A stretch of 64,000 nucleotides of DNA. Source: Calditrichota bacterium. GTDB lineage: Bacteria; Calditrichota; Calditrichia; Calditrichales; J004. The stretch covers positions 558,001 to 622,000 of the forward strand of contig JABFGF010000001.1 in assembly GCA_013112635.1 (NCBI GenBank), written 5' to 3'. The notes beneath the pieces are model-generated. The model had not been told where the DNA came from. It was given only the letters and a program-made list of their open reading frames with translations, and did no database searches. How positions within the stretch are numbered: position 1 is the first letter of the stretch; each line of letters starts with the position of its first letter. The translations under genes were made by a program, and so were the position numbers. Shown here one piece after another: positions 43,759 to 52,414 of the stretch.

Positions 43759-44955
43759 TTAATTTGTCCTGATTTTTTCCAATGCATCTTTAATTTGGCT
43801 TAAGCCCTGCTCCAGTTGCTCCATGCTGGCAGCATAAGAAATTCTTATGTAATCTTCGGCTTCAAAACCTAGGCCCGGCACAACAGCTACATGGGCATTT
43901 TGCAATAAATACATTGTTAAATCTGTGGAGTTCCTAATTTCACTTCCATCCGGGGCGATGCCATAAAATGATTTAATTTCCGGGAATACATAAAAGGCAC
44001 CCTCAGGTTTTGTAAATGAAAGACCTTTAATAGTCTTTAAATAATCCGTAACAAAATTTCTGCGTTCTTCAAAAGCGTCGCGCATCCTGTCAACAATATC
44101 CTGATCACCATCAAATGCAGCCAAAGCAGCGTGTTGCGAAATAGTAGCCACGTTAGAAGTGCTGTGTCCCTGGATTGTATTGCAGGCATTAATCACTTCT
44201 TTTGGCCCGGCTGCAAATCCCAGGCGCCAGCCTGTCATTGCGTATGCTTTGGAAGCCCCTTGAAATAAAACCAGCTTATTATTCAAATATTCCCTGTAAG
44301 TAGCAAGGCTGACAAAATCAAAATTATCAAAAACCAACTTGCCATAAATTTCATCACTAAATACAAAAATCCCACTTTCACGTAAAGTTTGGACAAGTTT
44401 TTCTAATTCACTTTTACTGTAAACCATACCGGTTGGATTACTCGGATTACTAAAAAGTATAGCTTTTGTTTTTGGTGTGATTGCCTTTTTCAATTGTTCG
44501 GGTGTAATCTTAAAATCCATTGACACATCTGTTTTCAATTTTACAGGAACACCACCGGCAATATGGATAAGTTCCATATAAGTTGGCCAGCATGGCGTAG
44601 GAACAATTACCTCATCATCATGATTTATCATGGCCAGGATAATGTTAAAAATTGCCTGTTTAGCTCCGTTCGTTACAATTATTTCATCTGCAGAAAATTC
44701 AACATCGAAATCTTTTTTCAAACGTTTTGAAATGGATTCCCGGAGAATTTTTATGCCGCGAGTAAGTGTATAATGAGTTTTGTTATCATCAATAGCTTGT
44801 TTTGCAGCATCTTTTACAAACTCAGGTGTGTTAAAATCCGGCTCGCCCACTCCAAGATTAATTATATCAATTCCTTCGGATTTCAGGCGAATAGTTTCCG
44901 CTGCAATTTTCATTGTGGCAGATTCTGTAACTCTTGTCATTCTTTCAGATAACAT
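43759..44955 (-). CDS. Class I pyridoxal-phosphate aminotransferase (aspartate aminotransferase-like)
   Basis: The 398-residue enzyme has INLGVGEPDFNTP, PSNPTGMVYS, SDEIYGKLVFD and the cofactor lysine in GASKAYAMTGWRLGF. This is the fold-type I subgroup of bacterial aspartate/prephenate aminotransferases. The ATG at 44955 follows AAAGGAAAATTTC, whereas a frame 33 nt longer lacks such a site. It heads a tight group with the rhodanese and MauE genes. trpG and trpE lie upstream, so a role in aromatic amino acid supply is possible but not shown. Confidence 0.92.
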   Translation of the reverse strand: MLSERMTRVTESATMKIAAETIRLKSEGIDIINLGVGEPDFNTPEFVKDAAKQAIDDNKTHYTLTRGIKILRESISKRLKKDFDVEFSADEIIVTNGAKQAIFNIILAMINHDDEVIVPTPCWPTYMELIHIAGGVPVKLKTDVSMDFKITPEQLKKAITPKTKAILFSNPSNPTGMVYSKSELEKLVQTLRESGIFVFSDEIYGKLVFDNFDFVSLATYREYLNNKLVLFQGASKAYAMTGWRLGFAAGPKEVINACNTIQGHSTSNVATISQHAALAAFDGDQDIVDRMRDAFEERRNFVTDYLKTIKGLSFTKPEGAFYVFPEIKSFYGIAPDGSEIRNSTDLTMYLLQNAHVAVVPGLGFEAEDYIRISYAASMEQLEQGLSQIKDALEKIRTN

Positions 44956-45084
44956 GAAATTTTCCTTTATTTCCATTAATCCAATCAAAATTAAATAGCA
45001 GTACTAATTTAATAACTCAAGAACTTACAGCAAACTAAAATATGGGATTTTTTATCTGGTAAGCAGTGATTTATGCCGCTTAAT

Positions 45085-45657
45085 CTATAAAGAGTAAAAA
45101 GAGAAGAAATTTTCAAAGAGTTGTTTCCCGGCTTCTGTAAGTATCGATTCCGGATGAAACTGAACTCCTTCAATGGGATACTCTTTGTGGCGAAGAGCCA
45201 TTACAATCCCATCTTTGGTTTCAGCAGAAATTTCAAGCGACTCTGGAATAGAATTTCTTTGAACAATAAGCGAATGATAACGTGTGGCCGTAAACGGATT
45301 TATAAGTCCATTGAAAATTGTATTATTATCATGAAAAATGTCAGAGGTTTTGCCGTGCATTAGCTGCGGGGCTCTAATAACGTTTGCTCCAAAAACATCA
45401 CCTATAGCCTGATGCCCCAAACAAACACCAAAAATAGGAAGTTTTCCTTTAAACTCATTTATAGCCTGCATTGTAATTCCTGCATTTTTAGGAATTCCCG
45501 GCCCAGGTGATATGATCAAACTTTTATATTTTCCTTTTTCAATTTCCTTTACAGAAATTTTATCATTGCGTATGACCTCAAACTCACGATTGAGCTGGCC
45601 GAGTATTTGAGCAATATTGTAAGTGAAAGAATCGTAGTTGTCTAAAAGTAAGATCAT
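45085..45657 (-). CDS. trpG: Anthranilate synthase component II (glutamine amidotransferase)
   Basis: The 190-residue amidotransferase supplies ammonia to anthranilate synthase, and possibly also to aminodeoxychorismate synthase. The catalytic triad is visible as Cys in FGVCLGHQAIG, and His and Glu in GVQFHPESILT. LLLDNYDSFTYN and SPGPGIP are typical. It begins 26 bp after trpE and so is co-transcribed with it. No trpD fusion is present. Confidence 0.94.
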   Translation of the reverse strand: MILLLDNYDSFTYNIAQILGQLNREFEVIRNDKISVKEIEKGKYKSLIISPGPGIPKNAGITMQAINEFKGKLPIFGVCLGHQAIGDVFGANVIRAPQLMHGKTSDIFHDNNTIFNGLINPFTATRYHSLIVQRNSIPESLEISAETKDGIVMALRHKEYPIEGVQFHPESILTEAGKQLFENFFSFYSL

Positions 45658-45683
45658 ATTAATTAAGAATTATTATGTTATAA

Positions 45684-47207
45684 TTATTTATTTTTTTTAG
45701 TACTCCACTCAACAGCGGTTTTCAAAGCTTGTGATTTGTTCATTGTCTCTTCATATTCTTTTTCAGGAATAGAATCTGCTACAATGCCTGCACCAGCCTG
45801 GATGGTTAAGCGGTTTTTATTTAGTACAATTGTCCGGATTGCAATACACCAATCCATATTTCCGCCAAAGTCAAAGTAACCAACAGCTCCACCATAAACC
45901 GCACGTTCAGTTGGTTCAAGTTCATCAATAATTTCCATGGCTCTAATCTTTGGTGCTCCGGACAAAGTACCTGCAGGAAAAGCGGCATATAAAGCTTCAA
46001 TAGCGTTATTTTTTTTATCCAATATGCCACAAACATCAGATACGATATGCATAACATGCGAATACCGTTCAACTTTCATCATCCTTAAAACATGGACAGA
46101 ACCAAAAGTGCACACTTTACCAAGATCATTACGCCCCAGATCAACAAGCATTAAGTGCTCCGACAATTCTTTTTTATCCTGCAAAAGTTCTTTTTCAAAA
46201 GCATCATCTTCATCAGAAGTTTTGCCTCGTGGCCTGGTTCCTGCTATGGGACGAGTATAAACCTGATCTTCATCAATCCGAACCAATAATTCCGGTGAAG
46301 AACCAATGATTTTAAGATCATCAAAATCTATATAGTATAAATATGGTGATGGATTAATTATGCGCAATACACGGTACAAATCAAATGGTGAATCATTAAA
46401 TTTTGTTTCAAACCGCTGGGAAAGAACTACCTGGAAAATGTCTCCGGCCCTAATAAGTTCCTTTGCTGCTTCAACATTCTTTTCAAATGTTTTTTTATCA
46501 AGATTTGATTCCCAGTTGACAGGAGTTTTTTGAGGAGTAAATGTGTCCGAGCTTTTATGAAAAGATATTTCGGTTATTTTATTAAGTTTGTTTTTAGCTT
46601 TTTTAAAAACGGATTCTACTGAATCAGTTTTTGAGATAAATGGCGCGTAGACATACATCAATGTTTTGCGCACATTGTCAAAAATGATCAAATTATTATA
46701 AAAACCAAGAACACCTGTGGGAATATCCTGATCTTTTTGAACATCAAATGGTACATTCTCAACCAACCGAATTGAATCATAACCCAGATAGCCAACAGCA
46801 CCAGAAATAAGCCTTGGAGCGTTATCAGGCTGGATAATTGAAACCGCTGATAGAAGCTCATTCAGCGCTTCTAAAGGATGTTTTGATTTTACCTTAGATT
46901 TGATCCAGGAAAATTGCGCATCTTTAATAATTATTTCAAATTGATTCCCGTTAATTTTAAAAAGCAGAAACGGGTTAAACCCGATAAAACTATAACGGCC
47001 ATTTTGGGTTTCGCCTTCTGCGCTTTCAAAAATGAAAGGATTTTTAAAAGATTTGTTTTCACTAATAGCTGAAAAAACTGAAACCGGCGTATCCATGTCG
47101 GCAAGGTGTTCTTCGATAACAGGAACCAGCGTACCCGTTTTACCTGTTTTATCAGGGTTTGAGCTTACATGACTTTTAAAATTTTCGAGGGTTGTTGAGT
47201 TAAGCAT
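45684..47207 (-). CDS. trpE: Anthranilate synthase component I
   Basis: The 507-residue enzyme converts chorismate to anthranilate. The chorismate-binding domain has PIAGTRPRGKTSDED, HLMLVDLGRNDLGKV, FPAGTLSGAPKIRAMEII and YGGAVGYF. The N-terminal part carries PFIFESAEGETQNGRYSF, matching the tryptophan feedback region of TrpE (ES with the RYSFIG block). That favours TrpE over PabB. The next tryptophan genes (trpDCFBA) do not follow; trpG is followed by an aminotransferase. Confidence 0.93.
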   Translation of the reverse strand: MLNSTTLENFKSHVSSNPDKTGKTGTLVPVIEEHLADMDTPVSVFSAISENKSFKNPFIFESAEGETQNGRYSFIGFNPFLLFKINGNQFEIIIKDAQFSWIKSKVKSKHPLEALNELLSAVSIIQPDNAPRLISGAVGYLGYDSIRLVENVPFDVQKDQDIPTGVLGFYNNLIIFDNVRKTLMYVYAPFISKTDSVESVFKKAKNKLNKITEISFHKSSDTFTPQKTPVNWESNLDKKTFEKNVEAAKELIRAGDIFQVVLSQRFETKFNDSPFDLYRVLRIINPSPYLYYIDFDDLKIIGSSPELLVRIDEDQVYTRPIAGTRPRGKTSDEDDAFEKELLQDKKELSEHLMLVDLGRNDLGKVCTFGSVHVLRMMKVERYSHVMHIVSDVCGILDKKNNAIEALYAAFPAGTLSGAPKIRAMEIIDELEPTERAVYGGAVGYFDFGGNMDWCIAIRTIVLNKNRLTIQAGAGIVADSIPEKEYEETMNKSQALKTAVEWSTKKNK

Positions 47208-47270
47208 TAGATTAAATTAAAAATTTAATAAATATTCGTAATTGTACACATAAATTTATTTGAGTGTAAG

Positions 47271-48560
47271 CTAATCTTCCTTTTTCAGCGATGAACCTTT
47301 AATTATGCGAACCCGCTCAATTCGCCTGCGGTAAACCCGTTCAACAATAAAATCATAATTCTCCCAGCGGATTTTGCTTTTCGTTTTAGGAACAGAACCA
47401 AATTGTCCCAATAAAAATCCAGCCAGCGTGTCTATGCCCTCTTCTTCCGGGAGATTAAAATCATGGCCCTCATTGAGGTCATCTATCAACATACTGCCGT
47501 TTACAAGAAAGGTGTTTTCATCAATTGCATTTAACTGCGGTGCTTCTTCATCATACTCATCCTGGATTTCACCAACAATTTCTTCTATAACATCTTCCAG
47601 GGTTACAATACCGGCAGTACCGCCGTATTCATCCACAACTATGGCCATATGGATACTTTCTGCCCGGAACTCGCGTAACAGCTCATTTACCTTTTTCTGT
47701 TCCGGGACAAAATAGGGCTCGTTTATTAATTTCATTATATCAAAATCTGCATAACTGCGTTTCTTTATTAATGGCAACAAATCTTTGATGTGTAAAACGC
47801 CAACAATGTTATCAACGGATTCTTTATAAACCGGAATTCGGCTATGGTTTTTATCTTTATTAATTTTTAAAAGCTGAGTTATTGAAGTATTATCTTCAAC
47901 GCTAATCATATCCGGGCGAGGTACCATAATTTCACGGGCGACAGTTTCACTCATCTCAAAAATGCTATGAATCATTTCGCGTTCGTCTTTTTTCAACGCA
48001 TCGCCTTCTCCATCTACATCAACAATATAACGCAGCTCATCTTCAGATAGCTCTGTTTTGTCTTTGTTCATGCCAAGTGATGAAGAAAATTTGTTGGAAA
48101 TTTTTTCCAGAACAAACGTAAACGGAAATAGTAGGTAATAAAAAAGTAAAAAAATGTAAACTGCAACTTTCGAAAAGGCTTTTGGGTTTTTGCTTGCTAA
48201 ATATTTCGATAAGATTTCACCAACAACCAAATAAAAAACGATAAAAATAAGAACACCCAAGATATTGTTAAGGAAATAATATGATCCATTTGATACATAT
48301 GACGGGCTAGTTATCGCAAGTGCTGAAATCAATGCAAAAGATCCGCTTAAACTGTTTCCAATAACGATTGTTAATAAAACTCTTCGCTGGCTTTCCATAA
48401 GCCTGGAAATTTGATTTTCCGGGGATTTTTCACTTTCTGAAAAAGCTGTTAAAGTAGAGCTATTCAGTGAAAACAATGCGGTTTTAATACCAAGAAAAAA
48501 TGCGGATAATAAAATAAAGAACAGAAAGATAAAACTAGTAAAAAGCGATGACGGATCCAA
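47271..48560 (-). CDS. CNNM/CorC-type membrane protein with CBS pair (hemolysin-like)
   Basis: The 429-residue protein has an N-terminal DUF21 membrane domain of four helices (about 5-155), a CBS pair (about 215-335, with IMVPRPDMISVE and VDEYGGTAGIVTLEDVIEEI) and a C-terminal CorC/HlyC domain (about 345-425). Relatives handle magnesium or cobalt efflux; the old name hemolysin is misleading. The start is TTG, with AGGAGGGGA about 11 nt upstream. It is divergent from the glycyl radical enzyme genes. Confidence 0.9.
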   Translation of the reverse strand: MDPSSLFTSFIFLFFILLSAFFLGIKTALFSLNSSTLTAFSESEKSPENQISRLMESQRRVLLTIVIGNSLSGSFALISALAITSPSYVSNGSYYFLNNILGVLIFIVFYLVVGEILSKYLASKNPKAFSKVAVYIFLLFYYLLFPFTFVLEKISNKFSSSLGMNKDKTELSEDELRYIVDVDGEGDALKKDEREMIHSIFEMSETVAREIMVPRPDMISVEDNTSITQLLKINKDKNHSRIPVYKESVDNIVGVLHIKDLLPLIKKRSYADFDIMKLINEPYFVPEQKKVNELLREFRAESIHMAIVVDEYGGTAGIVTLEDVIEEIVGEIQDEYDEEAPQLNAIDENTFLVNGSMLIDDLNEGHDFNLPEEEGIDTLAGFLLGQFGSVPKTKSKIRWENYDFIVERVYRRRIERVRIIKGSSLKKED

Positions 48561-48783
48561 AGTTTTGGAATCCCCTCCTGATTTGATAAAACATATTAAA
48601 ATTAAGTTTGGGAATTTATAAGTATAATTGAAGAATTACAAGAGGATATTATTCATTTCTATTAATAATGATTACTTTACATATCTTGACTTTTGGCGAG
48701 TATGCATTTAGATTTATTTCAACTTCATGAAAGAAAAAAAATGAAACAGTCAATTATTTTAAAAATCCTCCATAAAAGCTACC

Positions 48784-48797
48784 GCTGTTTATACAGC
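48784..48797. promoter_or_regulatory. Inverted repeat in the hypD-like promoter region
   Basis: GCTGT and ACAGC form a perfect 5-bp repeat around TTAT, about 160 bp before the glycyl radical enzyme start. This is the spacing and size of a dimeric regulator site. The regulator is not known. Confidence 0.3.
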
Positions 48798-48829
48798 TGC
48801 CTGATGTTTTATATTTAACTCCTTTTGTT

Positions 48830-48858
48830 GAATCAAATTTTACTTTTTTTTTTGATTC
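48830..48858. promoter_or_regulatory. Inverted repeat with T-run upstream of the glycyl radical enzyme
   Basis: GAATCAAA and TTTGATTC form a perfect 8-bp inverted repeat separated by 13 bases that are almost all T. It lies about 100 bp before the start. It may be an operator; it does not look like a usual terminator because the T-run is in the loop. Confidence 0.35.
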
Positions 48859-48956
48859 TTCCAATCTTTACTCAACATTTGCTGACATAAACAAATCTGA
48901 TTTACAAAAGTATTTTTCAAAAACTGTTATAAATCCAGATAAAAACGGAGTTAAAA

Positions 48957-51419
48957 ATGTTTGAAAAAATCCAGACAAATAACATAAAACCTGAAAGACC
49001 CGCTGAAGCTGAAGGCAATTACTATAAACTTCAAATTAATAAAATTGGTCCTGGAATGAATCCAAGGATTCAAAGGCTACGTAAACTTAGCGTTGAAACT
49101 CAGGAAACCATTTCCATTGAACGCGCACTTCATGAAACGGTGTTTTATAAAGAAAACTATGGCAAACATTCTATACCGGTTTTACGGGCGCTAACTTTCC
49201 TTGATCATTGTAAAAAGAAAACACTTTATTTAGGCAATGATGAACTGATTGTTGGCGAACGAGGCCCTAAACCAAAATCTGTTCCTACTTTTCCGGAACT
49301 AACCTGCCACACTGTGGAAGATTTCCATGTTCTAAATACGCGTGACCAGCAGCAATACATCACATCGCAGGAAGATATCGACATTTATGAGAAAGAAGTT
49401 ATTCCCTATTGGCAAGGTAAAACACAACGCGAACGCATTTTTAATCATGTGCCTCAGGAATGGAAAGCTGCTTATGAAGCCGGTTTGTTTACAGAGTTTA
49501 TGGAACAACGAGCGCCCGGCCATACTGCGCTTGATGGAAAAATCTACAAAAAAGGTATGCTCGACTTTAAAAATGAAATCGAACAGAATATTGCCAGCCT
49601 GGATTATTTAAATGATCCTGAAGCAACAGATAAAGCCGAACAATGGAAAGCTATGTCCATTTCTTGCGATGCCGTAATTGTATTTGCCGAGCGCCATGCT
49701 GATTTAGCTGAGGATTTAGCTAATCATGAAGAGGATGCAAAACGTAAAGCCGAGTTAAAACAAATCGCTGATGTATGCCGCCATGTTCCGGCCCACGCGC
49801 CTCGTAATTTGTGGGAAGCAATCCAGATGTATTGGTTTGTACACCTTGGTACGATTACAGAGTTAAACGGCTGGGATGCCATGAATCCGGGACACTTTGA
49901 CCAACATTTAACTCCTTTTTATGAAACAGAATTGGCAAATGGTTCTTTGACGCGAGAAAAAGCAAAAGAATTAATCTCTTGTTTCTGGATAAAAGTGAAC
50001 AACCACCCTGCTCCTCCCAAAGTTGGTATTACCGCACGGGAAAGTGGAACTTATAATGATTTTACCAACATTAATTTGGGTGGCATTAAATCAGATGGTT
50101 CTGATGGAACTAGCGAAGTTTCTTATTTAATGCTCGAAATCATTGAGGAACTTCATGTTTTGCAACCCGGAAATTCTGTACATATCAGCGCAAAAACACC
50201 AGACAGATTTCTTCATGCTGCTGCCCATGTTATTCGGCAGGGACATGGATATCCTTCTGTATTTAATCCTGACACATACATTCCGGAAATGCTTCGTCAG
50301 GGAAAATCTTTACAGGATGCGCGTGAAGGGGGCTGCAGCGGCTGTATCGAAGTGGGCGCATTTGGCAAAGAAGCTTATTTGCTGACCGGTTATCTCAACG
50401 TACCAAAAATTTTCGAAGTTACCCTTAATAATGGAATTAATCCTGTGACGGGCAAAAAAGCCGGAATCGAAACAGGGGATGCTACGAAATTCAAATCGTA
50501 CGATGAGCTTTATGAAGCATTCCGTAAGCAACTGAATTTTGTTGTTGATCAAAAAATCCGTGTAAGTAATTATATCGATCGTATGTTTGCCAAATATGCG
50601 CCTGCTCCTTTTCTTTCTGTGGTAATTGATGATTGTATCAGTAATGGGCGTGATTATTATGATGGCGGTCCGAGATACAACACCAGCTATATTCAATGTT
50701 GCGGCCTTGGTACAACAACAGACAGCCTTGCTGCCATTAAAAAACATGTTTTTGATGACAAGCGTTTTTCGATTGATTCGCTTTTAAACGCCGTTTCCAC
50801 CAACTTTGACGGTGAAGAGTTTATGCGCCAGACAATTATGAATAAAACACCATTTTTTGGAAATGACGATGATTACGCTGATGATATTGCACTGCGTGTT
50901 TATGATGATTTGCTTGAAGCAATCGATGGTAAACCAAATATAAAAGATGGCGGTAAATACCATCTTAATATGCTCTCGACTACTTGCCATGTTTACTTTG
51001 GAAAAGTAATGGGTGCAACACCAAACGGGCGCTTGGCCGGTAAATCTATTTCGGATGGCACTTCCCCAAGCCATGGTGCAGATACAAATGGACCTTCGGC
51101 TGTAATAAAATCATTAACAAAGCTGGATCATGTTAAGTCCGGAGGAACGTTGCTCAACCAGCGTTTTCTGCCAAGCCTTGTTAAAAGAGAAGAAGATATC
51201 CGCAAGCTGGGCAAGTTGATCCGCAGCTATTTTACTTTAGGCGGCCATCATATTCAGTTTAATATTGTGGATACAGCAACACTGTTAGCCGCACAAGAAT
51301 CTCCGGACGATTATAAAGATCTGCTTGTGCGAATGGCTGGTTATAGCGATTATTTTAATGATATGAATGCTGATCTGCAGCAGGAGGTAATTGAACGTAC
51401 AGAAAATGAGGCTTTTTAA
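48957..51419 (+). CDS. Glycyl radical enzyme, trans-4-hydroxy-L-proline dehydratase (HypD)-like
   Basis: The 820-residue enzyme carries a thiyl Cys463 and Glu465 in GGCSGCIEVGAFGKEAY, and the glycyl radical Gly795 in VRMAGYSDYF. Long stretches resemble Clostridioides difficile HypD as I remember it: FMEQRAPGHT, TELNGWDAMNPG, LTGYLNVPKI, GTLLNQRF. The Cys-to-Gly distance is 332 residues against about 331 there. Residues that hold hydroxyproline in HypD have counterparts: the WD aspartate, Ser and Phe in ESGTYNDF, and Tyr479. HypD dehydrates trans-4-hydroxyproline to pyrroline-5-carboxylate, which is then reduced to proline. The activase follows. No proC is adjacent, and the substrate needs testing. 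Confidence 0.88.
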   Translation: MFEKIQTNNIKPERPAEAEGNYYKLQINKIGPGMNPRIQRLRKLSVETQETISIERALHETVFYKENYGKHSIPVLRALTFLDHCKKKTLYLGNDELIVGERGPKPKSVPTFPELTCHTVEDFHVLNTRDQQQYITSQEDIDIYEKEVIPYWQGKTQRERIFNHVPQEWKAAYEAGLFTEFMEQRAPGHTALDGKIYKKGMLDFKNEIEQNIASLDYLNDPEATDKAEQWKAMSISCDAVIVFAERHADLAEDLANHEEDAKRKAELKQIADVCRHVPAHAPRNLWEAIQMYWFVHLGTITELNGWDAMNPGHFDQHLTPFYETELANGSLTREKAKELISCFWIKVNNHPAPPKVGITARESGTYNDFTNINLGGIKSDGSDGTSEVSYLMLEIIEELHVLQPGNSVHISAKTPDRFLHAAAHVIRQGHGYPSVFNPDTYIPEMLRQGKSLQDAREGGCSGCIEVGAFGKEAYLLTGYLNVPKIFEVTLNNGINPVTGKKAGIETGDATKFKSYDELYEAFRKQLNFVVDQKIRVSNYIDRMFAKYAPAPFLSVVIDDCISNGRDYYDGGPRYNTSYIQCCGLGTTTDSLAAIKKHVFDDKRFSIDSLLNAVSTNFDGEEFMRQTIMNKTPFFGNDDDYADDIALRVYDDLLEAIDGKPNIKDGGKYHLNMLSTTCHVYFGKVMGATPNGRLAGKSISDGTSPSHGADTNGPSAVIKSLTKLDHVKSGGTLLNQRFLPSLVKREEDIRKLGKLIRSYFTLGGHHIQFNIVDTATLLAAQESPDDYKDLLVRMAGYSDYFNDMNADLQQEVIERTENEAF

Positions 51420-51430
51420 TTTTGGAGAAT

Positions 51431-51464
51431 ATTGACTGTGTCAATATAAATCGACACAGTCGAT
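51431..51464 (+). other. Perfect intercistronic hairpin between glycyl radical enzyme and activase genes
   Basis: GACTGTGTC and GACACAGTC make a 9-bp perfect stem, extended to 12 pairs with one T-G pair, around a 10-nt AT-rich loop. It lies 11 nt after the dehydratase stop and ends 41 nt before the activase start, with no T-run after it. It could stabilise the upstream mRNA or lower activase expression, or be a DNA operator. Confidence 0.6.
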
Positions 51465-51505
51465 TTAATCCATATTATTTATATATATATTTAGGTTTAC
51501 AAAAA

Positions 51506-52414
51506 ATGCAATCAGGATTAATATTTGACATAAAACGTTATGCAATTAATGATGGCCCGGGAATCCGCTTAACTGTGTTTTTAAAAGGATGCCCATTAAA
51601 ATGCGAGTGGTGTCACAATCCTGAAAGTATCTCACCAAAAGTTCAAAAAATGTATACGGCAGATAAATGCATTGGCTGTAACAGCTGTGTTGAGGCCTGT
51701 CCGCAAAATGCCTGCCAGCTTACACCAGATGGGATTGTCACTGATCCTGACCTATGTAAAACCTGCGGTATTTGTGCAGATGTTTGCCCAACCGGCGCCA
51801 CAGAAATGTCCGGAAAAATTCAATCGGTTAAGGAGATAATTGAGATAATTGAAAAAGAGCGTATCTTTTTTGATCAGTCCGGCGGCGGTGTTACGTTTTC
51901 CGGCGGTGAGCCTTTGATGTATGCCGATTTCCTGATAGAACTATTGGATGCCTGCCAGCAAAGGGGCATCCATTGTACGGTTGATACAAGTGGTTTAACA
52001 AAAACAGAAACATTACTTGATGTCGCGAAACGGACGGATTACTTTTTGTATGATTTGAAATTAATGGATGATGAACGACACAAAAAATGGACAGGTGTCA
52101 GCAACAAAAAGATTCTTGATAATCTGCAAATTCTTGCTGAAACGGATGCCAGCATTAATATTCGCATTCCGCTTATCAAAAATGTAAATGATGACTTTGA
52201 AAATATTGAACAGATGGCGGAATTTGTAGCGGAATTGCCCGGGGAAAAACGGCAGGTTAATTTATTGGCCTATCATAATATTGCGGAAAGAAAATATCAA
52301 AAACTTGGAGAAACCTATCAGCCGGGTGAGATGGCCGAGCCAACAAAAGAAGAACAAGAACAAATCGCTAAAAAGTTTGAGAGTTTTGGATTAAAAGTTG
52401 TGCTTGGAGGTTAA
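51506..52414 (+). CDS. Glycyl-radical enzyme activating enzyme (radical SAM)
   Basis: The 302-residue activase uses SAM and a 4Fe-4S cluster to place the radical on its partner. The radical SAM motif is CPLKCEWCHNPES. Two extra clusters lie in CIGCNSCVEACPQNAC and CKTCGICADVCPTGAT, and the SAM motif is SGGEPLMY. The ATG at 51506 is chosen because the protein then begins MQSGLIFDIKRYAIND, as in its family. A frame opening at a TTG at 51422 would translate through a hairpin and add unrelated residues. It is specific to the adjacent dehydratase by position. Its stop shares a TTAA with the convergent lipoprotein gene. Confidence 0.94.
   Translation: MQSGLIFDIKRYAINDGPGIRLTVFLKGCPLKCEWCHNPESISPKVQKMYTADKCIGCNSCVEACPQNACQLTPDGIVTDPDLCKTCGICADVCPTGATEMSGKIQSVKEIIEIIEKERIFFDQSGGGVTFSGGEPLMYADFLIELLDACQQRGIHCTVDTSGLTKTETLLDVAKRTDYFLYDLKLMDDERHKKWTGVSNKKILDNLQILAETDASINIRIPLIKNVNDDFENIEQMAEFVAELPGEKRQVNLLAYHNIAERKYQKLGETYQPGEMAEPTKEEQEQIAKKFESFGLKVVLGG

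Larger units (their letters stand above)
48561..48956. other. 396-bp intergenic region upstream of the glycyl radical enzyme
   Basis: No gene is seen in this AT-rich gap between divergent genes. It must hold the promoters of both. Two inverted repeats stand out, listed separately, and GGAG lies 6 nt before the ATG at 48957. No riboswitch fold could be recognised by eye. Confidence 0.6.

Noticed and set aside
47271-48560. Hemolysin function for the CBS-domain membrane protein
   Set aside because: The name is historical; the DUF21-CBS-CorC architecture indicates a metal-transport-related membrane protein.
48957-51419. Calling the glycyl radical enzyme pyruvate formate-lyase
   Set aside because: It lacks the adjacent Cys-Cys pair of pyruvate formate-lyase and has the GCIE motif and pocket residues of the dehydratase branch.
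51422-51505. An N-terminal extension of the activase from a TTG at 51422
   Set aside because: It would translate through a perfect hairpin and adds residues unlike the family; the ATG at 51506 gives the expected N-terminus.
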